From NCBI GenBank assembly GCA_963708235.1, contig OY970200.1:2542001-2606000 (forward strand): DNA of 64,000 nucleotides, written 5' to 3'. The stretch is from G963708235 sp963708235. Lineage in GTDB: Bacteria; Actinomycetota; Acidimicrobiia; Spongiisociales; UBA5794. Below are positions 1 through 7,426 of this stretch, piece by piece; within the stretch, counting starts at the first letter, position 1; each line of letters begins with the position of its first letter. The notes under the pieces were generated by a model, which was given only the letters and a program-made list of their open reading frames with translations, did not search any database and was not told the DNA's origin. Both the position numbers and the translations under genes were made by a program.

Positions 1-126
1 CCGATTTGTCGAAACCATCACAATCGCATCGACACTCACGCTATGAGGGATCATCCAAATAATGGTCTTGCCGTCAAATTGCAAGGACGGCTATCCTTGG
101 CAAGTACCGAGGATGTCGGTCGCTGG

Positions 127-217
127 TGGCGGAGGTGGTGGGATTCGAACCCACGAGAAGCGCTCAGCCCCTGCCCATTTTTGAGATGGGTGCCATCGGC
201 CACTAGGCGACACCTCC
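127..217 (-). tRNA. tRNA-Leu (anticodon CAA)
   Basis: Read on the minus strand, a 7-bp acceptor stem (GGAGGTG with CACCTCC) closes the molecule. The anticodon stem CCCAT/ATGGG holds the loop CTCAAAA, which gives anticodon CAA. A long variable arm follows, as expected for a class II tRNA, and then a T arm with TTCGAAT. The discriminator G is followed by an encoded CCA at 129-127. The anticodon and the long variable arm together identify leucine. It forms the left edge of a small accessory region that ends at the next tRNA near 3.8 kb. Confidence 0.95.
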
Positions 218-564
218 GAGAGCCTATCGGAGGGACGGACAGCAGTTCCTAGGCTGCTCTCCGTCTCTCCGTGGCTCAATTCTGTTGTGGCGCCATCGTA
301 CCGGATCCCAGCGTGGAATCACACTGATGTAACCCGGCCTCGCCCTCCCACGACCCTTTGCGGCGTCGGCCAGACAGGCGCACGGGCACGGCACCGCAAA
401 CAACCCTTGCGCTCGAAGAGCTTCCGCCCGGCCACCTTCCCGGGCGTTCGGCAGCTTGTAGAACTGTCCCGACTCGACGCGCGCATATCCTCACCGAGGC
501 AACGGCAGCGGGGAGCATGGCGGCACAGCGCCGGGGTCGGCCCCGGGCCGAGGCTGTCGGTGGC
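218..564. other. Intergenic stretch, no supported gene
   Basis: This lies upstream of tRNA-Leu and downstream of the 96-residue gene at 565-855. Open frames exist on both strands, but they are Arg/Pro/Gly-rich with no good ribosome site, typical of spurious frames in GC-rich DNA. I see no repeat, hairpin or RNA gene in it. Confidence 0.5.
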
Positions 565-855
565 TTACTCCAAGTGCGGCGCCGCCGCTTGGTACCCGGC
601 GTTGGTGATCTTCGTGATGACCTCCGCTGTGGCGGGCGGCTGGCGATTGGCCATGGCCTTGCCGCCCAGGAGTTCGATATACCCGAGGTCGCTGAGTTTC
701 AGCTTGATCGCTCTTTTTGGACCGATCCCGAGCTCGCTGACGGCGTCCTCGAAGCTCTGGGCGGGGTTTCGAGCAAGTAGGTCCAACGTCTCGTCCCTGC
801 TGGCTCGGACCATGTGCACAAGAACCTTCATCGCGTCGGCGCTCGATATGGTCAT
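565..855 (-). CDS. Hypothetical protein, 96 aa
   Basis: I do not recognise the family. The start chosen is the ATG at 855, because AGGTGGG lies 3 bases upstream; a longer in-frame extension to 1014 is Arg/Pro-rich and unlikely. The product is a small, mostly helical soluble protein. It has a basic central part (GPKRAIKLKLSDLGYIELL, about residues 47-65) that could be a helix-turn-helix-like or nucleic-acid contact segment, but nothing specific is assignable. It lies 76 bp downstream of the membrane-anchored gene at 932-1390 in the same direction and may be co-transcribed with it. It sits in the accessory region between two tRNA genes. Confidence 0.55.
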   Translation of the reverse strand: MTISSADAMKVLVHMVRASRDETLDLLARNPAQSFEDAVSELGIGPKRAIKLKLSDLGYIELLGGKAMANRQPPATAEVITKITNAGYQAAAPHLE

Positions 856-931
856 CCCACCTGCCCCTCGCTCGGTGGCTCTCGATTGGCGGGAGCCGTT
901 CGGCCGAAACCTTAGGGGCTCTCGCTGCCCC

Positions 932-1390
932 TCAGTGCCGGCTTTGGTCATCCACGGCATCGGTGACCCAGCGGATGGTGTCGACGTGAGCATTGAGAGG
1001 TGCAGTGTCGACAAGGTCGAACGGCGACTCCTGCCATCGGATGACGTCCTTCACGGTGTCGAGCGCGGTACCAACATCGTCCCGGTCAATCAGCTCTGCG
1101 ATCTTCGGTGTCAAGTCCTGGAAGTGATCGCTCCATGCGTCCTCGAGCTGCCGGTATCGGGTTCGGAGCGATTCGATCGGGGGGCTATCGCTCGTCAGGA
1201 CCTCGCCCTCGGCCGCTGCATCACTGGCGTCCGACATGCCAACTGCGAGTTTGGCGAACGCGCTGCTCACCTGCCTCTCGGCGGTGCGCCGTCGCGCGCT
1301 GCGGCCCGTGCGCCAGGCGACGTACAGCCCGCTGGCGGTGCCGAACACTGCCCCCGAGAGACCGCCCACCACGATGGTCGCTATATCCAC
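932..1390 (-). CDS. Hypothetical membrane-anchored protein, 152 aa
   Basis: Residues 1-25 form one hydrophobic segment (IATIVVGGLSGAVFG and following) next to a basic RTGRSARRR stretch. This predicts an N-terminal membrane anchor with a cytosolic, probably helical domain of about 120 residues. I chose the GTG start at 1390, about 10 bases after GGGAGGGG; an upstream in-frame start at 1447 would add 19 residues before the membrane segment. No known domain is visible in the rest. The gene precedes the 96-residue hypothetical gene on the same strand. The function is unknown. Confidence 0.6.
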   Translation of the reverse strand: MDIATIVVGGLSGAVFGTASGLYVAWRTGRSARRRTAERQVSSAFAKLAVGMSDASDAAAEGEVLTSDSPPIESLRTRYRQLEDAWSDHFQDLTPKIAELIDRDDVGTALDTVKDVIRWQESPFDLVDTAPLNAHVDTIRWVTDAVDDQSRH

Positions 1391-1576
1391 GCTCGCAACC
1401 CCTCCCTTGTTGGGCGGTGCCTGATAGCTCGTCGGCTGAACGAACATCCCGCATTAGACCGAACGAGTTTGCTGGCCTCCGTCATATGCGCCATAGGTCG
1501 ATCGACCCTAGTAAAACCTGGGCTAGGTGTATAGAGTCCGCGCTAGCTGGGTACACAGGGAGAGAGAGCGTACCAA

Positions 1577-1861
1577 GTGGAGCACCGCCGCATGACGCAC
1601 AGACCAAACCGCACGCGAGTATCCGTGCAAACGTTGACTTTCGAACGAGCAGCCTCGGTTTGCCGAGCCTTTGAAGAGCAGTCGGGTATGACGTCCGCCG
1701 AATTCTTCGAGCGGTACCGCAGGGGCGAGATCGACGGGATCAACGGACTCAACGCCACGGTCTGGTCGGCTTACTGGCAGGCCTTCCTTGACCTCAGACC
1801 CGAGCCGGACAAGTCCGTCCGGTACTGCCCACCCCCGTCGAATCATCTGGTTCCAGCGTAG
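1577..1861 (+). CDS. Putative type II antitoxin, 94 aa
   Basis: The middle of this protein (about residues 30-65) carries the pattern F..Q.GMTSAEFFERYRRGE followed by an acidic-aromatic tail (WSAYWQAFLDL). I know this pattern from small antitoxins that precede TumE-like toxins, where the usual form is YGMSSEEFYERFEKGELGD. The GTG start at 1577 follows GGGAGAGAGAG by about 8 bases; ATG at 1592 is an alternative. The toxin-like gene begins 52 bp downstream on the same strand, so the two form a likely two-gene module. The expected role is to bind and neutralise the downstream toxin and perhaps repress the promoter. Assignment is by motif and gene context only. Confidence 0.6.
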   Translation: MEHRRMTHRPNRTRVSVQTLTFERAASVCRAFEEQSGMTSAEFFERYRRGEIDGINGLNATVWSAYWQAFLDLRPEPDKSVRYCPPPSNHLVPA

Positions 1862-1912
1862 GTCGGTCGTTTGACGACCTAAGCGCGCTCGGGCGACCGG
1901 GGGGAGAGACCG

Positions 1913-2362
1913 TTGCCGAATGATGGCCTCACGCTCGAGCAGTATTGGTCGGACCACGTAGAGCGCAGCCTGAGGTCGCTCGTAGTGGAACCTTCGCCGG
2001 GCGACATCGAGGGCATGGTCGAGGTGTTTCCCGACGGCGCCAAAGGGATTGTGCGTGCCCGAGCGTGGTTCAACGACCACGCCTTCCTCGAGATCGCAGA
2101 ATCCGTCGAGATCGTTGACGGACAGCCTCACCGCTTGGAGTACGCCTACCACTTCATCCTCGGGTCATTCACCGATTGGCACATTCGCTGGCACTTCGCG
2201 CCGTTGTACGATCCCGCGATCCGCTACCACATCGACAGACCCGAACAAGACCACATCCCAGACCGCAGGCGCACCCTCATTGAGTGCGTCGGGCTCTGCT
2301 GGGAGATCCTCGCGGAGCATGCAGAGGATCCGGATCAACTTGAGCTGGAGTTTCGACCGTAG
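1913..2362 (+). CDS. TumE-like toxin (DUF6516 family), 149 aa
   Basis: The protein has the layout of the TumE/DUF6516 toxin family: an alpha-beta N-terminal part, a YAYHFI strand near residue 80, an aromatic RWHFAPLYDPA stretch, the paired histidines of PEQDHIPDRRR near residues 110-120, and a C-terminal helix (ECVGLCWEILAEH). Family members are small toxins inhibited by an antitoxin made from the adjacent upstream gene, and that gene is present here 52 bp upstream. The start at 1913 is TTG, just after GGGGAGAG, which is a good ribosome site. The frame appears intact, unlike the other two toxin genes in this window. The target is not inferable from sequence. Confidence 0.6.
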   Translation: MPNDGLTLEQYWSDHVERSLRSLVVEPSPGDIEGMVEVFPDGAKGIVRARAWFNDHAFLEIAESVEIVDGQPHRLEYAYHFILGSFTDWHIRWHFAPLYDPAIRYHIDRPEQDHIPDRRRTLIECVGLCWEILAEHAEDPDQLELEFRP

Positions 2363-2369
2363 CCCACGA

Positions 2370-2651
2370 TCACCGTTCAAACGCGGCGTACTCCCGGATG
2401 AGTCGGAGCACGAACCAATGATCTTGGGGGGTCGGCGTGCGCTTCTGGCATGCGATCGCCGCCATGGCTGCTGACCAGATCTCCCGCGCGTGGCGGTGGA
2501 CCACCTCGACCTCGCTAGACGGAAGGGCCCGCCCCGAGCGGGCGAGCCCTTCCGTCGTTGCGTTCTCCACGGCTTCGGCGAGGCGTTGCCGTTCGTATGC
2601 CTCGCGGATCGGCTCAGGCATCAGCGATGGCGCCGCACCGGAGGTACTCAT
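2370..2651 (-). CDS. Hypothetical protein, 93 aa
   Basis: I recognise no domain. The product is a small, charged, probably all-helical protein with a central helix rich in Glu, His and Arg (about residues 44-60) and a C-terminal WFVLRLIREYAAFE helix. The ATG at 2651 overlaps the stop of the upstream gene by 4 bp (ATGA), so the two are almost certainly translationally coupled. The gene ends 8 bp from the convergent TumE-like gene. Paired small helical proteins of this kind are common in integrated elements, but nothing here specifies a role. Confidence 0.55.
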   Translation of the reverse strand: MSTSGAAPSLMPEPIREAYERQRLAEAVENATTEGLARSGRALPSSEVEVVHRHAREIWSAAMAAIACQKRTPTPQDHWFVLRLIREYAAFER

Positions 2652-3193
2652 GATCCGGTGGTCTCCGCCAGGTCGACCACCTCGAAGCTGAACCGATCGG
2701 CACCCTCGGGATGGCGGGCCCGGTACACCGGCGCCAACGTCTCGATGACGCCCCGGGCGGCCTTCACCGAGACCGACGTCTCCGGGTCCGGGTCTTGCTC
2801 GAGGAGGATCTCCTCGAGCATCACGGCCGCCAGCGCCCAGAGTCGGGCCGGGTGACGGACGAGCCGCTCCGCGGCTTTGCTGGCAGCTTCGATGGCAGCG
2901 CCCCACGCCTCGGCATTCTCGGTCGTGTCACCACCGGCGATCTCGAAGGCTTCGTGAGCCTCGTTGACGAGGGTCTCACGCTCGATCTCGGTCACCGGTC
3001 GACCGCACCGGGCGATCGCTTCGTTGATGAGCTGGTCGATCGCATCCCGCTCGATGTCGAAACCGACTCCGGCCGCTGCCACTGCTTCGTCGCTGGCGGG
3101 GCCGTGCTCCTCCTGCGCTCGATGGCGCTCGTACCTCGCGGCGTCCCAGCGGTCGGCGATCTCGGCGATTGCGGTGCTTGTAGTCTTGTCCAT
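2648..3193 (-). CDS. Hypothetical protein, 181 aa
   Basis: This is an acidic, alanine-rich, predicted all-helical cytosolic protein of unknown family. Three helical blocks can be seen: RWDAARYERHRAQEE near the N-terminus, a middle part with EIERETLVNEAHEAFEIAGG, and a third part near LWALAAVMLEEILLEQD. The ATG at 3193 is chosen because the upstream in-frame extension is low-complexity and runs through direct repeats. The gene is the first of a two-gene unit with the 93-residue protein, with a 4-bp overlap. About 550 bp without a supported gene lies upstream and may hold its promoter. Confidence 0.55.
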   Translation of the reverse strand: MDKTTSTAIAEIADRWDAARYERHRAQEEHGPASDEAVAAAGVGFDIERDAIDQLINEAIARCGRPVTEIERETLVNEAHEAFEIAGGDTTENAEAWGAAIEAASKAAERLVRHPARLWALAAVMLEEILLEQDPDPETSVSVKAARGVIETLAPVYRARHPEGADRFSFEVVDLAETTGS

Positions 3194-3744
3194 GGCTGCG
3201 ACCTCCAGTGTCGTGGTCCGCGCCCCCGACCGTTGCCGCGGTGCGGGGGCGTATTGGTTGCATCGCTTGAGCGAGGGCCGCTCAGATGCGATCTCCCCAG
3301 CGAATCGCCGGGGTTCTACGGTGCCGTTTCGGGCCTGTACCGAACGTACCGCGTTCGCGTGATCCGTCAAGGGAGCCATTGGTGGCCATAGGTGGCCATA
3401 GGTGCCCGCCAGGGGCCACCAGTAGCCACCACCGACGGCTCCGAACGACCGATTTCGCTCTCCTCTGAGCGGGAGCCTCTCAGATGCGATCTCCCGGCCG
3501 TTCGGTGTTCGCCGGGTGTCGGTGCGCAGGTCTCGGCGACGATTTCGCCGTCGAATGCCTGGGCGACCTCGGCGGCGGTGAGCGGCGGGTCCATCCTCGC
3601 CGTCGGTAGCGTCTGCCATGGTCGCGATTCCCTTTGCGCCCCACCTGTCGCGCGTCATCTGTGCAACAACACCGGGAAGCCAAGGCCCACGCACGCGAAC
3701 TGAGGTGAGATGACGTGAGAACCGGCGCCAGGCCCGAAACACAT
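3194..3744. other. Gene-poor stretch with direct repeats and possible HTH remnant
   Basis: No convincing gene is present. On the minus strand from about 3594, a short frame begins MDPPLTAAEVAQAFDGE, which resembles the first helix of excisionase or MerR-like helix-turn-helix domains but then loses coding character. Two perfect 17-bp repeats (CTCAGATGCGATCTCCC at 3281-3297 and 3479-3495) and two tandem GGTGGCCATA units near 3380-3400 occur here. The stretch may be promoter or operator DNA for the 181-residue gene, or the debris of an old element end beside tRNA-Thr. Confidence 0.4.
3269..3496 (-). repeat. Pair of imperfect 29-30 bp direct repeats
   Basis: The segments 3269-3298 and 3467-3496 align over 30 bases with a perfect 17-bp core (minus strand GGGAGATCGCATCTGAG) followed by GGCnCnCGCTC. 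They are 198 bp apart and in the same orientation. Only two copies are seen, so this is not a CRISPR array. Regulatory binding sites or a duplicated scrap of coding sequence are both possible. Confidence 0.6.
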
Positions 3745-3781
3745 GGGCCTCAACGGGATTCGGGTAAACCCGTTGAGGCCC
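3745..3781 (-). terminator. Strong hairpin downstream of tRNA-Thr(UGU)
   Basis: A perfect 13-bp inverted repeat (GGGCCTCAACGGG at 3745-3757 with CCCGTTGAGGCCC at 3769-3781) encloses an 11-base loop. It starts only 4 bases beyond the encoded CCA of the minus-strand tRNA-Thr, where a transcript terminator or processing signal is expected. There is no long T tract, which is common in GC-rich actinobacterial terminators. Confidence 0.7.
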
Positions 3782-3784
3782 TAG

Positions 3785-3861
3785 TGGAGCTGGCGGTGGG
3801 ACTCGAACCCACGACCTGCTGATTACAAATCAGCTGCTCTGGCCAACTGAGCTACGCCAGC
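3785..3861 (-). tRNA. tRNA-Thr (anticodon UGU)
   Basis: On the minus strand the acceptor stem GCTGGCG/CGCCAGC is perfect. The anticodon stem GCTGA/TCAGC holds the loop TTTGTAA, giving anticodon TGT (threonine). The D arm, the T arm with TTCGAGT, discriminator T and an encoded CCA are all present. It sits immediately downstream of rlmB, 8 bp from the rlmB stop codon, in the same direction. Confidence 0.96.
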
Positions 3862-3868
3862 GAAGTCG

Positions 3869-4609
3869 TCAGCTTATCCAGCCGCGGACCCTGGCGAGTT
3901 CGAACACGGCAAGCGAGGCCGCCACAGAGGCGTTCAGGCTCTCCACAGCGCCGGACATCGGGATGCGGGCCATCAGGTCCAGCCGGTCCCCCACAAGGCG
4001 GGAGACGCCGGCTCCTTCGGCTCCGACGACGACCGCAACCGGTTCGGTGAGAAGATCCAGCCCGAACAGCGACCGCTCGGCGGTGCCATCGAGACCGACC
4101 AGCCACACCTGACGTTTCCGCAACCGTTCCATGGCGTCGGCCACGGAGTTGACTTCGACCACGGCGATCCGTTCCAGAGCTCCTGCCGCCGCCTTGAACG
4201 CCGCCGCCCCGAGCGGGGCCGAGCGACGGTTGGGGATCACCAGCGCCGGTATCCCGGCGGCGACGGCGGAGCGGGCGATGGCGCCGAGGTTGCGGGAATC
4301 CTGGAGCCGATCGAGCACCAGCAGCGCCGCCGGGGTCATCTGATCGACGGCGGCGTCGAGCTCGATGGTGCGCAGCGGCCGGCAGTCGGCGAGCACCCCC
4401 TGAGGAGCGTCGGTGACCGCTTCCGGCCGGACATCGTGGACCTCGACGACCTCGATGGAAGCCGCCCTGGCGTCGGTGCGGAGCGTCTCGTACTCCGAAT
4501 GGCGGAGTCGGGACGTCTCGATCCAGAGCCGTCGTACCCGCCCGGCGGACACGGCGGCGACGACCGCATGGAATCCCTCGACCCTATCCCCGATGCCAGC
4601 GTGAGCCAT
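3869..4609 (-). CDS. rlmB: 23S rRNA 2'-O-methyltransferase RlmB/TrmH family
   Basis: This is a SPOUT-class RNA 2'-O-ribose methyltransferase of 246 residues. By family it methylates 23S rRNA guanosine (G2251 in E. coli numbering) using S-adenosylmethionine. All three SPOUT knot motifs are visible: LDRLQDSRNLGAIARSA (about 99-115, with the catalytic Arg region), VVVGAEGAGV (193-202) and IPMSGAVESLNASVAASL (216-233). A short RNA-binding N-terminal domain precedes them (VEGFHAVVAAV). I chose ATG 4609, with GAGGATGG upstream; ATG 4618 is also possible. The start lies inside the end of cysS, so the two genes are translationally linked, the usual cysS-rlmB arrangement in actinobacteria. Confidence 0.9.
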   Translation of the reverse strand: MAHAGIGDRVEGFHAVVAAVSAGRVRRLWIETSRLRHSEYETLRTDARAASIEVVEVHDVRPEAVTDAPQGVLADCRPLRTIELDAAVDQMTPAALLVLDRLQDSRNLGAIARSAVAAGIPALVIPNRRSAPLGAAAFKAAAGALERIAVVEVNSVADAMERLRKRQVWLVGLDGTAERSLFGLDLLTEPVAVVVGAEGAGVSRLVGDRLDLMARIPMSGAVESLNASVAASLAVFELARVRGWIS

Positions 4610-5987
4610 CGGCGCCATCCTCGACCACGATCCCGATCCCGGCGAGCCCGTTGCGCACCGCATCGGCGGTGCCCCAGTCCTGCTCGGTGCGACTCCGCGT
4701 CCGCAGGTCGACCAACGCACCCACGATGTCGCCCGGTTGATCGGCGTCGATCCCGAACCGCTCCGCCATGGCCGTGAGCGGGCCGGCAAGATCGCCCAGC
4801 TCGTCCCCGGTGCGCTCCAGACCGAGGACGGCGACGATGTCGGCGACAGCGGCCGCCTGGGGCCCGGCATCGACGCCGTGGTCGAGACGCCGGTTGCCCT
4901 CGCGAACCGCATCGAACAGGGCGGCGAGCGCGGCGGCGGTGTCGAAGTCGTCGTCCATGGCGTCTCGGAACGCCACCATCACATCCACATCGGGGGCGCT
5001 CGACTCGAGGGTGGCGGCGCGCCTGCCGAACGCCCAGATGCGTTCCAGCGAGGCGATGGCGTCCTCCATCGCCTCCACCGTGAAGTCGACCGGCTTGCGG
5101 TAGTGGGTGCGGAGGTAGAAGAGCCGGACCGCCAGCGGCGGGTACTCATCGAGCGCTTCGACCAGGTCGACGACGTGCCCGGTCGACTTGGACATCTTCT
5201 CGCCCTTGAGGTTGAGCAGCCCGTTGTGGAGCCAGTATCTGGAGAACGGTTGCCCGGTGGCCGCCTCGGCCTGGGCGATCTCGTTCTCGTGATGGGGGAA
5301 GATCAGGTCGGTGCCACCGGCGTGGATGTCGAAGCCGGTCCCGAGGTACTCGATCGCCATCGCCGAACACTCGATGTGCCAACCGGGTCGTCCGAGGCCC
5401 CATGGGGACTCCCAGCTCGGTTCGTCGGGCTTGGCCGCCTTCCACAGCGCAAAGTCGAGCGGGTCGTGCTTGAGCTCGCCGGGATCGACCCGTGCCCCCG
5501 ACCGCAGCTCGTCGACGTCACGACCGGACAGCGACCCGTAGCCCTCGAAGCTGCGGACCACGAAGTAGACGTCGCCCCCGGCCTCGTAGGCGTGGCCCTT
5601 GGCGATGAGCTCCTCGATCATGCTGATCATCTGCGGAATGTGGGCGGTGGCGTGCGGCTCGATGGTCGGCGGCCTGACGCCGAGCCGCCGGTAGGCGTCG
5701 CGGAAGGTCTCGGCATACCGGATCGCCAACTCGTCCGGGGTCACACCCTCGGCGTTTGCGGCGGCGATGATCTTGTCCTCGACGTCGGTGACGTTCTGGA
5801 CATAGGTGACCTCGTTGCCCAGCCACTCCAGGTAGCGACGCACCACATCGAACGACACCGCCGCCCGGCCATGACCGAGATGCGGCCGGGACTGAACCGT
5901 CGGTCCACACACATAGATCCCGACCTTGCCCGCATCGCGTGGTTCGAACGGTTGCCGGGCGCGCCCGAGCGTGTTGAAGAGCTGCAT
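4584..5987 (-). CDS. cysS: Cysteinyl-tRNA synthetase
   Basis: This class I aminoacyl-tRNA synthetase charges tRNA-Cys with cysteine in the cytosol. It is 467 residues, the normal bacterial length. The HIGH motif reads HLGH at 36-39 and KMSKS lies at 264-268. The zinc site that selects cysteine is present: Cys27 in VCGPTV, Cys207 in WHIECSAM, and the histidine-glutamate pair in FPHHENEIAQ (232-236). A helical anticodon-binding tail follows. The gene overlaps rlmB at its 3' end. Its own start lies 116 bp from the GDPD gene, which ends at 6104. This is the CysS form, not the mycothiol ligase MshC, because the N-terminus, the KMSKS spacing and the rlmB neighbour all fit CysS. Confidence 0.95.
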   Translation of the reverse strand: MQLFNTLGRARQPFEPRDAGKVGIYVCGPTVQSRPHLGHGRAAVSFDVVRRYLEWLGNEVTYVQNVTDVEDKIIAAANAEGVTPDELAIRYAETFRDAYRRLGVRPPTIEPHATAHIPQMISMIEELIAKGHAYEAGGDVYFVVRSFEGYGSLSGRDVDELRSGARVDPGELKHDPLDFALWKAAKPDEPSWESPWGLGRPGWHIECSAMAIEYLGTGFDIHAGGTDLIFPHHENEIAQAEAATGQPFSRYWLHNGLLNLKGEKMSKSTGHVVDLVEALDEYPPLAVRLFYLRTHYRKPVDFTVEAMEDAIASLERIWAFGRRAATLESSAPDVDVMVAFRDAMDDDFDTAAALAALFDAVREGNRRLDHGVDAGPQAAAVADIVAVLGLERTGDELGDLAGPLTAMAERFGIDADQPGDIVGALVDLRTRSRTEQDWGTADAVRNGLAGIGIVVEDGADGSRWHRG

Positions 5988-6103
5988 CAGGGGATGCTAC
6001 CTGCCGCAACCCCCACCAGCGCCTCGGGCACTCCCCGGCCCTCCCCTTGTCCGCCACGCCCTCCATTGGCCCAGGCTCCTGTGGCCCCGACCTGTCGAGC
6101 TGC

Positions 6104-6829
6104 TCAGCCGAGTGCGTCGTTGGCCGATGCCGGGTCATTGGTGATCACCGCATCGACACCGGCCGCCGACAGTTTGCGGATCCGAGCAGGATCATCCACG
6201 GTCCACACCATGACCTCGAGTCCCAGATCATGCGCCGCCGAGACAAAAAGACCGGGATCAGGGTCGAGCGAACGGTGCGACGGGGCGACCCAGGAATGCC
6301 GGCGGGCCGCGATGTCTCGGAGGGTTCGCTCGGGATCGTCGGTGGAAGTGGTGAGCTGCCCGGTCACGATCGCCGACGTGGAGTCGACGGACCGGATGCG
6401 GTCCACCATGTCCGGGTCGAAGGAGGTGACGACGGTCCGCCAGGTCAACTGGTGGTGGAGAACCCACGCCACCACCGCATCCGCCACCCGCCGCTCCGGG
6501 TCGTAGTCTGGTTCGTCCACAGCGTTCTTGATCTCGATGTTGATCAGCAGGTCGCCCGCCACCCCGAGGAGATCGTCGAGGGTGGCGATGCCGCTCATGA
6601 CCGCACGGATCTCGCTGAAGGTTCGTTCCACGATCGGCGAGCCATCCGGCAGCATCGGGTCGTGATGGAGCACCAGGACGTCGTCGGCAGTGCGCCGCAC
6701 ATCGACCTCTATGCCATCCGCATCCTGGGCCACGGCCAGCGTGAACGCCGCCAGCGTGTTCTCCGGCGCCGACGCCGATGCGCCCCGATGGGCAACGATG
6801 AGCGGATACGACCGGATCGGGGGTGTCAT
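6104..6829 (-). CDS. Glycerophosphodiester phosphodiesterase (GDPD family)
   Basis: The protein is a 241-residue TIM-barrel GDPD enzyme that would hydrolyse glycerophosphodiesters to glycerol-3-phosphate and an alcohol. Signature residues are visible: VAHRGASASAPENTLAAF (about 12-29, catalytic His-Arg and a metal-binding Glu), GIEVDVRRTADDVLVLHHD (39-57, the second Glu-x-Asp and the catalytic His), INIEIK (about 94-99), and the late VWTVDD and GVDAVITNDP segments. There is no signal peptide, so it should be cytosolic, as for UgpQ-type enzymes. The ATG at 6829 is the only good start. Upstream lies the long repeat region at 7-8.5 kb. Confidence 0.9.
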   Translation of the reverse strand: MTPPIRSYPLIVAHRGASASAPENTLAAFTLAVAQDADGIEVDVRRTADDVLVLHHDPMLPDGSPIVERTFSEIRAVMSGIATLDDLLGVAGDLLINIEIKNAVDEPDYDPERRVADAVVAWVLHHQLTWRTVVTSFDPDMVDRIRSVDSTSAIVTGQLTTSTDDPERTLRDIAARRHSWVAPSHRSLDPDPGLFVSAAHDLGLEVMVWTVDDPARIRKLSAAGVDAVITNDPASANDALG

Positions 6830-6959
6830 CCGATTCAGGATACGGAGGTCCCCCGGTGAGCGAAACGTCGCACCGAGGCGGACGTCGCCGGTTCATCGGG
6901 TAGCTGGTGGCGTTCCTCCGCCCGGATCGTCACGTGAGGTGCACGCAAAGAGCGTGCCG

Positions 6960-7425
6960 CATTGACCGGGTAGCTGTCGGTGACGCTACTGGTGGGCGGA
7001 CGTCGAACTCGCGCCCCGCCCCAGGGAGTGTCGATCTACTCGATCCTCCGAAAAAGGCGGCCCTTCCGCCCCGAGGCCTTCCGAGGGAGGACGAATGCGC
7101 GTTCGGGTCGTGGCGACCGTCGGTGACATCTCGGGTGGTCGGACTTTGGCGTGGCGCTCCGCCCCGTCTGCGTCCGCAAGCCTCCGCAGCCACCCCTCCT
7201 CCCGAGGAGGGGAGGGCCAGAAGGGAGCTTCTCCGCGTTCGGGGGTTGTGGCGTGGTTGGTGTCCGTCGGTGATGCTGTGGGTAGGCGGACATTTGGCGG
7301 CGCTCTTCGCCTCGTGTGCGTCCGCGAGCGTCTCTTCTTGGCCCTCCCCGCGCTTGGTCTGCGTCCGCAAGCGTCCGCAGCGCCCCACCCCGTCCCGCCC
7401 CACACAGGAGCGGGGAACGGGCGGG
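6960..7425. repeat. Dispersed GC-rich repeat cluster (family B copies)
   Basis: Between GDPD and the tandem array, this stretch holds broken and intact copies of an intergenic repeat. One clear copy is 7153-7220 in minus orientation. It reads as a CGCTCCGCCCCGTCTGCGTC block, a CCGCAAGCCTCCGCAGCCAC block, then the palindrome CCCCTCCTCCCGAGGAGGGG and GAGGGCCAG. A second, degenerate copy spans about 7300-7390. The flanking motif TCGGTGA...TGGGCGGAC recurs three times here (near 6978, 7120 and 7268). The same family is found near 25.25, 51.95 and 62.75 kb. The overlapping open frames are Arg/Pro-rich and not credible genes. Confidence 0.75.
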
Positions 7426-7426
7426 G

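Noticed and set aside
276..518. 80-residue minus-strand frame upstream of tRNA-Leu
   Set aside because: It is Arg/Ser/Gly-rich, has no ribosome site and no recognisable fold.
3269..3496. Two-copy direct repeat as an element's att pair
   Set aside because: The copies are 198 bp apart with no recombinase gene between them and do not match any tRNA.
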